From Neocallimastix lanati (nom. inval.) (taxonomy: Eukaryota; Neocallimastigomycota; Neocallimastigomycetes; Neocallimastigales; Neocallimastigaceae): DNA of 36,000 nucleotides. The stretch is from positions 952,501-988,500 of the forward strand of contig JACVTC010000003.1 in assembly GCA_016946835.1 (NCBI GenBank), in the 5' to 3' direction. Shown piece by piece: positions 1-16,754 of this stretch. Every line of letters starts with the position of its first letter. The stretch's first letter is position 1. A program made the position numbers and the translations under genes. The notes beneath the pieces are model-generated. The model was not told the origin of the DNA and made no database searches. It saw only the letters and a list, made by a program, of their open reading frames with translations.

Positions 1-3
1 AAA

Positions 4-4578
<4,575 letters not shown>

Positions 4579-4970
4579 GTTATAATATATTGTATATTAT
4601 ATGTAATAATATAAAATTTTTTTAAATATTCCTAAAAAAAATTTTAATAATGATAATAATAATAATTAATTAATAATTATTTATAATAATTATAGTACAT
4701 CTAAGCACCTTTTTTCTTTTTTAATTTTTAATATAATAATAATGATAATAATAATAATTATAATAAAAAAAAATATTTATATATACATTGATATAATATA
4801 TAATCTATATTTTTATATTATATCATCTATTTACTTTTTTTTATTATTATTTTAACATACACTATTTTTAATTTAATTTATATATGAAATAGATTTAAAG
4901 AGTTTAATACCAATAATATTATAATAAATAAAAAAAAAATTTTTTTTTTACACACTTTTTTAATATCTTA

Positions 4971-5002
<32 letters not shown>

Positions 5003-5461
5003 ATTTTTAATAAACATATATATACATAAAAAAACTTTTTTAATTTTTATTTTTATTATACAAATAAAAATGAAATAATTAATTAATAAACTAAAAAAGA
5101 AAAAGTGATTTTTATTTATTGCAATTAATGGCGTATTAAAAAGTTTTAAGTAATTCATGTTATTTTATTTATTTTATTTTATTTATTTATTTATTTTTTT
5201 TTTTTTTTTATTTAATATTTATTTTGTTTTATTTTATTTTTTTATTTTTTTTTTATTTTTTTTTTTTATTTTATTAATAAATAATTCATCTTTATTAAAT
5301 AAATATTTAATAATTTAATTTTGTTATAATTTATTAAATTATACTGTATTACAAATGAATTATATATATATATATATTATTATATATTTAATTATACTCT
5401 GAAACCTTTTATTATGATTGATTTTTTCATTTCTATTTCTATTTATATTTATATTTAAATA

Positions 5462-5492
<31 letters not shown>

Positions 5493-5522
5493 AATTTTAC
5501 ATATATATATATATATATATTT
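4579..5522. other. Convergent intergenic region CDC40 / pectate lyase
   Basis: AT-only sequence with several T runs of 10-25 bases and TTTA/TTTTA tandem stretches (5150-5270). It holds the 3' ends of both flanking genes. No further coding signal is seen on either strand. Confidence 0.7.
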
Positions 5523-6413
5523 CTAAAATTCTGGAATAGTTCTTTCGGCAAGAGAAGCAATAACTTCCATATCTTCTATAACTTCATATTCATAAAATGA
5601 GGATGGATCAAATGATTCATTTGTAAAAGTGGCATTTGTCCAAGCAGGTGAATTTTTACCATTTAATGTATCCTTTGTAATTCTGGCGGCTTTCTTAATT
5701 TCAAAACTTTCATTGGCAAGTCTCTCTGGTTCAAAAGTATGTCCATTATATAGGGAACCAATATCGGAAAAAGTGTAACCACCATAACTGTAAACAACAA
5801 TGGATGGAGAATCTGGAATTTCTTCAGTACCTTGATAAACAAAATAATTGTATTGAGAAGTAATATCACATTCAACGCCTAAACCAATGAAATAGTTTGC
5901 AAAAACATTTGGATCATTATAGTATTCTGAAGAGAGGGAATTGTAAGGATTCTCAGAATCTGTGGTAGAGTAATAATAATTATTGAAAACATGAACCTTA
6001 CCAAAACGAACTCTTGGTAATCTTTCTTTACAATTTTCAAAAACATTATTATAAAGAGTAATATGGAATTTACCAATATCTGTTTTCATATTATCACTGC
6101 TACCAATTAACATTGTCTTTTGATGATTACTGAAACGACAATTGGAAATAGTAACATAATCAGCCCCTCTCCAAATATCTAAAGCTCCATCATGTAATTC
6201 AATATAGCTACCAAATTTTTTACCAGCTTCAATAACAGAATGTTCTCCATCTGTAATATGGACATTATCAATCCAAACATTTGTACTGAAAAATTAAAAA
6301 TATGAAAAGAAAAAAAAAAAAAAAAAAAAGAGTATAAAAAAGATATATAAAAATATTAAAATGATAAATAATAATATTAGTATTAATATTAATAAATAAA
6401 AATGTTAAAATTA

Positions 6414-6467
<54 letters not shown>

Positions 6468-6547
6468 TTTGTTATTTTTAAAATATATATATATATTACA
6501 TCAAATTTTTTTTTTTTTACTAAAGACAATATATATATTGATTTTTA

Positions 6548-6585
<38 letters not shown>

Positions 6586-7425
6586 AAATGGAAAAATTTA
6601 ATTTAATACTTACGAATTTTCAATAGCAATACCAGTAAAAGCGGCATTCCAACTACCATGAATACCATCAGTTGGATCCCATTCAGAGAAGAAATCTCTT
6701 GGAGTATCCACTGTTAAGTGACGAACAATAACTTGGTCTGCTCTTTGAATATTTAAGAAAATATCTTGAAGATGACTTTTTTCATCAACACCATAAATGG
6801 AAGTATTATTACCAACATTTAACATAACGGCATCTCTTTGAGTATAATGTCCCTGAACTCTTAATTCTTCTAAATGATTACATTCTTCAGAATCTTCCCA
6901 TGTCATACCATCTTCTCCAAAACATGCCAAATAAGCATCAATAGTATAACCCGGTGCATAATCTGATTCGGTCATATATTCAATTTGAAGATCATCTTCA
7001 AATGATATTTTTTTAATCAGGGAATCAGTTACATTGAAGACATTTTCTTCCACTAAATCAGCAATATCATTACCGTCAATAGGTAAATCCCTCTTATTAA
7101 TTTTTGTTATTTTTTTAATGTTACCTTGAATTTTACCGTTAACATAAATGATTTTTGGATTATCAGGATGGCCTTGATTATCAAGAGCTTCAAAAAATTC
7201 TTCTAAATTATAAACATTATAAACTGTAGCATTTTCAATATCACCTCCGATAGTATTACGACCAAAGCCAATAGGTTTTCTATTTTTTGGAGAATCTATA
7301 TAAGAAGAAATGAGTGCTCTCTTATTAAATTTAGAATTAACATTTCTACTGAAAACAATATTCTCTGTTAAAAAGAATATAATAAATAAGTTAAATATAA
7401 ATTGAAAATTTTTCTTTGATAACAT
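5523..7425 (-). CDS. Secreted pectate lyase, polysaccharide lyase family 1, two exons
   Basis: Exon 1 is 7425-6614 and exon 2 is 6285-5523, with intron 6613-6286 (donor GTAAGT, acceptor TTTCAG), giving 524 residues. Residues 1 to about 26 form a hydrophobic signal peptide, so the enzyme should be secreted. PL1 hallmarks follow in order: a Gly-rich start near residue 52 (IGFGRNTIGG), NVWIDNVHI at 273-281, DGALDIWRGADYVTISNCRF at 303-322, NHQKTMLIGSSD at 324-335 and PRVRFGKVHVFNNYY at 361-375. The family cleaves polygalacturonate by calcium-dependent beta-elimination; Arg364 (or Arg362) fits the catalytic arginine and Asp303/Asp307 the calcium ligands. The usual WIDH is WIDN here. No dockerin or carbohydrate-binding module is visible, so it is probably a free enzyme rather than cellulosome-bound. 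Pectin lyase activity cannot be excluded. Confidence 0.93.
6286..6613 (-). other. Spliceosomal intron of the pectate lyase gene
   Basis: 328 nt, GTAAGT to TTTTTCAG on the minus strand. It joins an AAT-TC end to a T-ACA start so that the frame continues through the conserved NVWID segment. It is filled with poly-A, poly-T and an AT dinucleotide tract at 6419-6450. Confidence 0.93.
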
Positions 7426-7805
7426 ACTTTTTTTTTTTTTCTTTTGAATTACTTTTTTTTTTTTTTTTTTTTTTTAATTATATTTCTATTTTACTTTAGT
7501 TTATTTTTATGTTTCAATAGTGAGTTTTGTTTATAAAAATAAATAGGAAAATATAATAAATTTAAATAAACATTCATAAGGCATTTTTATATTTTGATCG
7601 TGAGTGCAATTATATAAATAAGTATTAAATATATTAAATATTATATGTATATTAAGTATTAATATAAAGTATTAAACTTTTTTTTTTTTTCTATTTTAAT
7701 GTAACACAATACATTTTTTTTTTTTTTTGGAAAAGACAAATTTTAAAAATTATTAATTTTTTTTTTTTTTTTTAATTAATCTATAATAAATAAGATTGAT
7801 TAAAA

Positions 7806-7836
<31 letters not shown>

Positions 7837-10424
7837 GGAAATAAAAAAATGTACTTTTATAAATTAATTAATATTTATTACTTTTTACATATTTAATATT
7901 TAATAGTTTAATATTTTAATATTAATAAAAATTATATTAATAATAAAAAAATAGATTTAATAAAAATAATGTAAATATATTTATTAAATAATATATATAA
8001 TTATTTTTCCATAAACTTACAAAATTTTTTAATATACTTTTTTATTTTATTTTAGTGTTCATATTTATTACATAAAGAAATAAATTTTTTTGTTATAATT
8101 ATAATTATATCATTTTTTTGATAGTGTTACAAATAGTTAATTATATATAAAATTCTTAAGACATTAAATTTACAAATTTCCATTAACAAAAAGAAACTCA
8201 TTCCTATGTATCAATTAATACTTGAAACACTTTTTTTTTTTTGCACAATTTCATGGAATAATTTTATTTTTATTAAGACGAAATCTATTTTTTCTATTGG
8301 TTACTTGAACCAAGTATTCAGAAAAAATAAAATTTATTATTTATTTATTATTTATTTGTACCACTTAAAATATATTAAATTCCAATGGGAAAAAAAATCA
8401 AATATAAATTTATATATTATAATTAAAACATGCCGTATAATATATAAATTTAATTATAATAAATTAAAAATTTAGTATTTAATATAATGATAAAAAAAAA
8501 AAAAAAAAGTTTCTAAATAAAAAAAAAAAGTAATTATACTAATATATTTTAAAAAAAAATAAATAAATATATATATTTATATAAATTATATATATATTAC
8601 ATTTAAAACACGCCTTATAAAATATATATATTATAAAAAATTAATAATGAATTAAAATTTAATATTTAAATTGATTATTTTTAATATAATAAAAAAGAAA
8701 AAGTTCATATATATATAAAAAAAAAAGTAAACTTTGCTTTTCAATAGTCTTTTTTATTAAAAAAAATTTTAGAAATTGATAAAAGTATAATTGATATACC
8801 TATTTTTTTTAGAATATAATTCAAGTATTTTTTATTTGATTATTTGATATAAAGCATAAACAAAAACCTTAATAAATATTAAAAAGTATTTATATATAAA
8901 AACATAAATATAATAAATATTTATGTTTAAGAAAAATCAAACATAAATTTATAATTGTGGCTGATATTAAGAACAAATGTTAAAAATGAAATCACACTAC
9001 AACATAAAACTATGAAAATATTAGTTAATATTTATTTTGTTAGTTATATCATACTTCATATAATTTAATATTTCCTTTTTTTAAATTTAAATCATTTTGT
9101 ATATAATTAGTAGTTATTATATAAAAGAACTATTGTTGAAAAAGAAATTAATAAGTAGTTGAAAAATTTAAAAAGAAAATTTAAGAACTGGTAGTACTGT
9201 AAAAATAACTAATAAGGGTTATTAATAAACATAATATTAAAAATTTTAAAATAAAGAATCTGAATAAAATGTCACCCATAGGTAATTATAGAACGGAATT
9301 TATGTACACTTCTAAGAACATACGCCGTATTTTTTTTAATAAATATTTGTATCATAATTTTTTTTTTTTTTCATTGAATAAATTATATAACTTTAATTTA
9401 TATTATTTTGATTTTATATAACAAAATATAAATAAACCTTATTTTTTATGATAATGATTACTATTGAACTAAGCTAATTTATTTTTTAATAATGCTTTAT
9501 AATTAAAATTATTAGATTATTCTTCTTTATTAAACTACCATGTTATTTTTGACCATGTTTGTACTACATTACCTCCTTATTAGATATAAATATTTACCAA
9601 TAATATAAATACATAAATATATATATAAATAAAAAATAAAACTATGAATAATTTTATTAAAATTTGAAATGCAATTGAAATGTTTTTAAAATACATGAAA
9701 TACATTACATTACAATATATGCATTCATTGTTTATTTTCAAATATATATATATATAATAAATAAAATAACAACTGTTTCTTTCAAATTAATAATTACAAG
9801 TTTACTTTATAGACAATTGTTTTAAAGTTTATTTTATAAAATTTAAAGGTTATTTTATTGATTCATGATTATTATTTATTGCTTGAATATTACAATAAAA
9901 TTATATATGATTATTTATTTTAATAATATATAATCATATATATATTATTAAATATTAAAAAAAAATAATCATATATATATTATTAAATATTAATAATAAG
10001 AGATTAAAGAAATTACATATTTTATTTGGAACATTTAGAAATATATATATAATTTTTTTTTGTAATTATTATATATTTATTATATTTATTATTTAAAATA
10101 TATATTTATAAAATATTAAAATAAAACTTTTATAAATTAACTTTAAAGGTATAAATACAGAATTTTTTATAGTAATTATTATGAAGTAAAATATTTTAAT
10201 TTTTTTTTTTTTATTGATTATATATTTAAATAATTCTGATATGAAAAAAATTGAAATGAAATATATTATCTTTTAATTAAATACTATTATGTTAAATTTA
10301 AAAATATTTAACAATATTATTAATAATTATTATTATTATAATAAAATTTTAATTCTATATTAAGAGCAATAATTGTTATTATTTTTATTATTACTTTCAT
10401 GTTATCATTATTATCTATTAATTC
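7426..10424. other. Long AT-rich non-coding region
   Basis: About 3 kb with no supportable gene. It contains many A/T homopolymers, a diverged direct repeat around 8400-8515 and 8565-8705 (each carrying an AAACAxGCC-TATAA-like core, with a third ACGCCGTA at 9323), and an exact short repeat near 9931 and 9967. Slightly GC-richer islands occur near 8200-8320, 9240-9330 and 9520-9590; I could not assign them. The 89-codon open frame at 8206-8475 has no recognisable domain and a low-complexity make-up. Confidence 0.6.
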
Positions 10425-10620
10425 CAATTTCATCGCTTTGAGTAAAATGCTCATACAAGAACCATTAAAACTACCAAATTGATTACGATCTTCAAAATCT
10501 AACTATGTCATGTTATCTTCTCCCATAACATTCTAAAAAAAATATGAATTAATTGAGTAACTTAGAGAGTAGTCTAATTCAATTCTATATTTAATCCAAA
10601 TGATGTACTTATCATGTACT
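10425..10620 (-). pseudogene. Degraded pectate lyase (PL1) fragment
   Basis: Read on the minus strand, this stretch follows the same base pattern as the intact lyase around 6820-6980. Shared blocks include GGGAGAAGAT..ATGACAT, then TGAAGA..GTAATCA, and a CATTTTACTCAAAG block corresponding to the codons for GHYTQRDAV. The codon matching the Trp of GMTWED is TAG here (10503-10505), and the conserved Cys and Glu positions are lost. Similarity fades on both sides, so only the part corresponding to roughly residues 150-200 can be recognised. It lies about 3 kb upstream of the intact gene on the same strand, suggesting an old tandem or dispersed duplicate. Confidence 0.75.
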
Positions 10621-11397
10621 AGTCAAATAGTTTATACCATAATTATTGTAAAGAAGCGTAGAAAAAAAATATTTCTTTAACAATGAATATCATAATCTCT
10701 TATATATTATATCAGTACTAGTTAAAAAATTCAACTAAAGTTTTTGTATTAAAACTTATTAAAATTTAACCATGTTATATAATAATAATACAATTATTTG
10801 TTCCATTAATATTTATTGAGTAAAATTGAGCTGTAATTATTACTCTATTAATATTAATTGAGTAAAAATGAGCTGTAATTACACTTTTGTATGTAATTAT
10901 AGTTATATATTAAGTTAAAGATTAAATAATAAAGTTTAATATATAAAGGATAATTTAAGATTTTAATAATTAATAAAGATTTATTATTATTATAATTATA
11001 ATTATAATTATTTTTATTTTTATTTATCATTAATCATACTAATTAAAAAAAAAATTACTAAATGTAAAATATATAAATAAATATCTTAAATTTTTATGTT
11101 TTTTAAAAAGATTTCCATTATTTAAATTAGTATTGGGTTACATTAATATATAAAAAAAATTTTTTTAATTTTTAATTAGATCTTTAGAAAGAAATAATTA
11201 TTAATAATACTGTTTTTCTTCTTAATATATATATACATTTTTTATAGCATATTAAATATAAGAAATAAAGCAAGATTTGAAGTATAAAAATATATATATT
11301 AATATAAAAATAATCATTACAAAAGGTTCTTTAATTTGATGTTATTATTAACAATAAACAAATACTAATTATATTTCGTATTATCAAAGAATAATTT
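10621..11397. other. AT-rich region between the lyase and ankyrin pseudogenes
   Basis: No gene is seen. Near 10805-10880 a ~43-bp unit (ATTAATATTxATTGAGTAAAA followed by TGAGCTGTAATTA) is present twice in direct orientation with few differences. The upstream remainder of the decayed lyase may lie here but is too diverged to claim. Confidence 0.5.
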
Positions 11398-11410
11398 TTA
11401 AGTTATATGT

Positions 11411-11445
<35 letters not shown>

Positions 11446-12657
11446 TCTTTTTGATTCGTATAGTATTTTTGAATTAGAATTAAATTTCTCGATAATTCCC
11501 TTATCCGTTAAATATTCAATTATTTCATTAAGTCGTTGAGCATAATCTTTAGTGGTCTGACCTTTGTTATTTTTATTTGATAAATCTGCTCCTTTCTCAA
11601 TCAAAATTTTTAAAATAGAAGGATTTCTTTTTTTAATGGCATAAATTACCGATGTATTACCATTCTTATCAACAGAATTAATATTTATTCCTTTTTTAAT
11701 CAATGCATTGATTAATTTTTCCTTTTTTATAGTAGATATATCTTTACATTTTATAATTTTAATCAATGAATTTCCACTTTGTAATTGTGTTGATTTAATT
11801 GAAATACTTGAACTATTAACTAAAATTTTTAAAATTTTATAATATTCTTTAGAAATAATAGATTCAATATCAATATCTTCTATATTGATATTATTCTTTT
11901 GTGCATAATCTATCAAGAGTCTAACGATATTAATATTTTTATTTTTAATTGCTTCTAAAAGTGGTGTATTATTGTCATTATCTTTTTCTTTTATATCAAC
12001 ATTTTTTTTTATAATTTTTAGAATATTTTCATAATTATTTTTACGGATTGCCAAAAGTAATAATGAAGAACCATTTTTATCCTTTACATTACAATTGGCA
12101 CCTTTTTCCAATAAATAATTATAAATTTCAAAATTATTACTATTTTCATTACTTAGATTATAGGCAACAATTATTGGTGGATCTACTTTATGATCTGAAG
12201 AAGATTCACTAATATTAATATTAGCACCGGAGTTAACCAATAATTGAACTATCTTTATGTTATTCTTTTTGATGGCAATATTTAATGGTATTGTGACATT
12301 TTGAGTATTTTTGTTCAAATTAACATTATTTTCAATTAATAATTTAATAACTTCTTCATTTTCATTTTCATTTGCATAGAATAAGAGTGAATTTCCTTGT
12401 TTATCTAATGAATCTACGTTTGATCCTTTTTGAATTATTAGATTAATAAGTTCTTTAAGCTTTCTTAACTTTGGTTCATTATCTTTTTTTAGATTAGAAT
12501 TCCAACTTTTAATTAATGCAATAAGGGGTGTATCATCATTTATTTTAATTTCATTTAATTTTATTTTTTTACTTTTTTTTAATAATTTTTAATAAGATGT
12601 TATATGATTTTTGAATCTTTAGTGATATCCAAAAGTGATTCATTATTATTATTTCTA

Positions 12658-12712
12658 TGATTTATATTTGCACCATTTTCTTCTAACAAGAAAATGGTGC
12701 AAATATAAATCA
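12658..12712. repeat. Perfect 25-bp inverted repeat with 5-nt loop inside the ankyrin pseudogene
   Basis: Arms are 12658-12682 and 12688-12712, exact reverse complements. The lower-coordinate arm encodes the ankyrin-conforming residues ENGANINH on the minus strand. The other arm adds about eight residues (IYICTIFL) that fit no ankyrin repeat. It looks like a foldback copy of the neighbouring coding sequence. Confidence 0.95.
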
Positions 12713-14059
12713 AGTTAAAAATTCGTAAATTATTTTTCTTTACAGAATAAAAGATTGGAGTATTACCTTCATTATTAACTAAATTTACATTAACATTATA
12801 AGTAATTAATTTTTCAACCGTGCTTTCATCCTCATTTTTTATTGCATAATATAATATACATTGATTTTCACAGAGATCATTTTGATTTTTATCAATTTTA
12901 TCTTGTTTTACTAAATATTCAAAAATATTTTTACAATTCAATTCATAAGAAAGAGTCAAAGGGGTATAACCTTCTTCTTCATTTATATTCATATTAAAGT
13001 TATTGGTGTTGGCATAATCAATTAATAATTTAACAAAAGTTTCATTTTTTTGACGAATTGCTACAAAAAGTGGATATTTTCCATCATCATCTTTTTCATT
13101 AATATTTATTATTTGATTTTGATCTTGAAGAAGAGAGGATACGAATTCCTCATGATTATTAATCATTGATAAATTTAAAATTTTTACTTTTATCCATGAG
13201 AAGTTTAAAGTGTGAAAAATATAATTAATAAGAACGTTATCACTATTTTCAACAATTTGATTTAATACAGTTTTACCTTCAAGATTTTTGTCCATTAGAA
13301 TATCTTCAATAATTGTCGTTTGATTAATGATGAATTCTGAAATTTTAGTTTTATTGCTTAAAATTGATTGCATTAAAATATTATTTCCTGTCTTGGAATT
13401 TTTAAATTTTAAATCCACTCCATAATCAACTAATAACTTAAACATAGCATAATTATTTAATTATAACGTTATAGGAGTTTCATTTTTATTATTTTCTTTT
13501 ACTATATAGGATTTGTCATGGTAACTAATAATTATTTTTTCACACAATAAATATCATTATTAATACAAGCATAATGTAAAGCTGTATTGCCATAAGAATC
13601 TTGGACATATATATCTATATTTAAATTTATTAAATAATCCACAATATTTTGTCTTTGATTCATTACTGCTAAGATAAATGCTGTTTGATTTTTTTTATTC
13701 CTTTTTTTGATATCTGCTTTATTATCTATTAGAAATTTAGTAGCTGCTGTTCTACCATATTCACAAGAATTCATCAAAGCTGTATTTCCCATATTATCTG
13801 AAGAATCTATTTCAAATCCATTTTTTAACAATAACCTATAAATAAATAAGGTGTAATAATCATTTCCAGTTTTACAAAAAAGAATTAAAGCGGTTTCCCC
13901 ATCATCATTTTTAGCGTTAACAGAAAAAATCATCTGCATCGATACTTTTAATTAATTCAATCATATCTTCATTTCTTAAACTAGCGTTATTACATACATA
14001 TTTTTTAATAATTTTCAATATTTCTTTTGAATGAGCATCCTTTGTTTTTTTGGCTTTTT

Positions 14060-14630
14060 CATTTTCAGAAGTTGTTGAATCTGAATCAGAAGATGATGTT
14101 ATATATAATTTATTAATAAATGTACTTTTCTTTGGTTTTTCGAATCTTTCATCTTCTGAAGTTGAATCTGAATCAGATGATGATTATATATATGATTCAT
14201 TAATACATGTACTTTTCTTTGGTTTTTCGAATTTTTCATCTTCTGAAGATGAATCTAAATCAGAAGATGATGTTATATATGATTCATTAATAAATGTACT
14301 TTTCTTTGGTTTTTCAAATTTTTCATCTTCTAAAGATGAATCTAAATCAGAAGATGATGTTATATATGATTCATTAATAAATGTACTTTTCTTTGGTTCT
14401 TCGAATTTTTCATCTTCTGAAGATGAATCTGAATCATATGATGATAATATACATGATTCATTAATACATGTACTTTTCTTTGGTTTTTCGAATTTTTCAT
14501 CTTCTGAAGTTGTTAAATCTGAATTAGTAGATGATACCTTATATGATTTATTAACAATTGTACTTTTCTTTGGATTGTTAAGCCTTTCATCTTCTGAAGT
14601 TTTTGAATCCGAATAATTAGATGATGACAT
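14060..14630 (-). repeat. Coding tandem repeat, 87-bp unit (29 aa), about 6.5 copies
   Basis: The CATCTTCTGAAG-type start recurs about every 87 bp (for example 14150, 14237, 14324, 14411). Each unit encodes a variant of SSEDEKFEKPKKS-T-INESYITSSSDSD on the minus strand: Ser/Glu/Asp-rich patches alternating with a basic PKKST core. The acidic Ser clusters resemble casein kinase 2 sites, which is an inference. The opposite strand is also open across the array, and that frame is a shadow. Confidence 0.9.
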
Positions 14631-16056
14631 ATATTAGATTCCGAATTAGTGTCAATCTTTTCATATTTTTATTATCATATAATATAAATTGATGGATTAA
14701 ATAAATAATTTGAGTATGTAAGATAAATTATTAAAATTTAAACTTTAATTATATATAATTTATATAATTTTATGATTAATTATTAAATATAAAATATTTA
14801 ATAATTAGAATAAAAATTTTAAAATATAATTTAAAAACTCAAATTGTTTAATTAATATATAAATATTGATATAAATATATCTTTTAATTTTTTATATAAT
14901 TAAATATAAAAAAAAAGGTTTCTTTGTTAAAGAAATATATATAAAAATTAAAAAAAAAAATAATAATAATAATAATCTATATTTAATAGATTATTATAAA
15001 AAATTTAATTAAACATATTTTAAATATTAATCAGTAACATAATAAAATTATATAAAATTATAGTAATAAATATATTTAATTCTTATCATTTTTATTAAAT
15101 TAATAATATATTTAGGATTAACCGAAAATTATAGTTTTATATTTTTCAAATTGTCAACAAATTTTTATTTACTATTCATTTTTTTTTTTATTTTATTTTT
15201 CAAAATTTTGAATTATTCCAACAAACATTTTTTTTTTTTTTAAATCTATTAAAACATCATAAATTATTAGAAATTATTTTATATGTTTTATATATATATA
15301 TATATATATATTTATTTTTTTATTTTTTTATTTTTTTTATTTTTTATTTTTAATTATTAAAAGTTGTTTTATTTATTTTTAAATGACGAGTAATTTTATT
15401 TTTTAATAAATCTATAAATATATAAATGATGAGACCATTTTATTTATAATAAATGTATAAATATAAAAAAGAATTAACATATTTAAATATGATAATTCTT
15501 CTCATATAATTATTTAGTTATATTTTAATAAGAATTTTAGGGAAAATTATTTATATTTAATTATAAATTATTTTATAATTAAAGTTTTTTTTTTTTTTTT
15601 TTCTGAAAAAAAAAATATGTATATATAAATATATGTATAATTATTAATAGTATAAACCAGAATTTCGTTAACATCATTATACCATATAGTACATCGATAA
15701 ACATGAAATCATGCATAAAAAAAAAACTATTCAATAATTATTTTAAAAATTTATTAAGCATATCATAATATGTATAATTTTATTTATAATATTATTAATC
15801 ATTATATTTAAATCAATTAAATAATTATATATATATATAAAAGTAAATACAATTATTAATAAATAACTTCATTGTAAAGAATGAAGAATAAAAAAATAAC
15901 ATTTTGATACTTAAAATATATTCTATTTATGAAATAAATCAATATATAATTTTATTTTTTTTTAAATAATAGTTATATATAGATGAATCTAAAATAAAAT
16001 AAAAAAAAAAATCTACATAAAATTAGAATTAGTCTTATTAGATAAAATAAAATAAA

Positions 16057-16108
<52 letters not shown>

Positions 16109-16754
16109 TTTTACTTTAATTAAATAATTGTTAAATTTAAATATAGTAAATGTAATATATTAAATGAAATGTATTAATAATATTAATTTTCTAAATATAA
16201 ACAAATTTTTATATCAATTTAAAAAACATTTAATATGAATAATGATAAATTTTAACTATAAAATATATATAAAAAAAAAAAAAAAAAAACTATATATAAT
16301 AAAAATAAAAATAAAAATAAATGAACATAAATAACATTAAATAATAATAAGTTTAAAGACTACATTTTCATTAAATTAAGCATCAATAGATTTTAGAATT
16401 CAAATTTAAATATTAATTATTATATTTTTATAAAAATGGTTTGTTTAATTAAAGTTAATAAAATATTTAAATTATGTATTATATTGTTAATTAAAATTTA
16501 AATAGATTAATTACTATTGAATCATTTATATATATATTTTTAGAAGAATTTTTTTAAAAAAAAATAAAAACGTTCCATATAAAAGAGAAAGGAAATACTT
16601 TTTTTTTTTTAATTTTATTATATTAAAAATTTGTTTTTTTTTTAAAAAAAAAAAAAAAAATTAAAAGAAATATTTGAAATAATAATATATATTTTTATTA
16701 ATTAAATAATTAATAATAATAATAAAAAATTTAAAATTAAAAGAAAATTAAAAA
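14631..16754. other. AT-rich intergenic region upstream of YOP1
   Basis: No coding signal. It contains AT dinucleotide tracts, T runs, and an A run of about 45 bases at 16059-16103 preceded by an AAAAT tract. A small higher-complexity island lies at 15650-15715, unassigned. The last ~150 bases before 16755, rich in A and T, should contain the YOP1 promoter, but no defined element stands out. Confidence 0.6.

Larger units (their letters stand above)
11398..14630 (-). pseudogene. Ankyrin-repeat protein gene with an acidic Ser-rich repeat domain, multiply disrupted
   Basis: Read from 14630 down, the gene starts MSSSNYSDSKTSEDER and carries about seven 29-residue acidic repeats. An ankyrin domain of many ~33-residue repeats follows, such as NTALHYACINNDIYCVKK, KYPLFVAIRQKNETFVKLLIDYA and NTSVIYAIKKRNPSILKILIEKGADL. 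It ends in a Lys-rich tail at 11398. Five lesions break it: a net 2-base loss near 14186, a one-base change in an A6 run at 13924-13929, another in a T6 run at 13535-13540, a nonsense TAA at 13461-13463, and a TAA at 12600-12602 followed by a frameshift near 12560. None can be removed by a plausible GT-AG intron. The segment 12580-11398 is itself continuous. Two shifts lie in homopolymers and might be sequencing errors, but the in-frame stops argue for true decay. Ankyrin repeats bind proteins; no specific role can be named. Confidence 0.8.

Noticed and set aside
8206-8475. 89-codon open frame resembling a small membrane protein
   Set aside because: Composition is A/T driven, it has no recognisable domain, no splice partners and no coding bias, and it lies in a 3-kb non-coding stretch.
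13501-13550. Possible tiny introns to repair the ankyrin frame
   Set aside because: The only GT...AG pair around the shift is about 19 nt, far shorter than the introns seen in CDC40, YOP1 and the lyase (66 nt and more).
14050-14616. 188-codon plus-strand frame of SSSEVESES / LFFGFSNF repeats
   Set aside because: The opposite strand of the acidic repeat array. The minus-strand frame leads into the ankyrin domain after one frameshift, while the plus frame leads nowhere.
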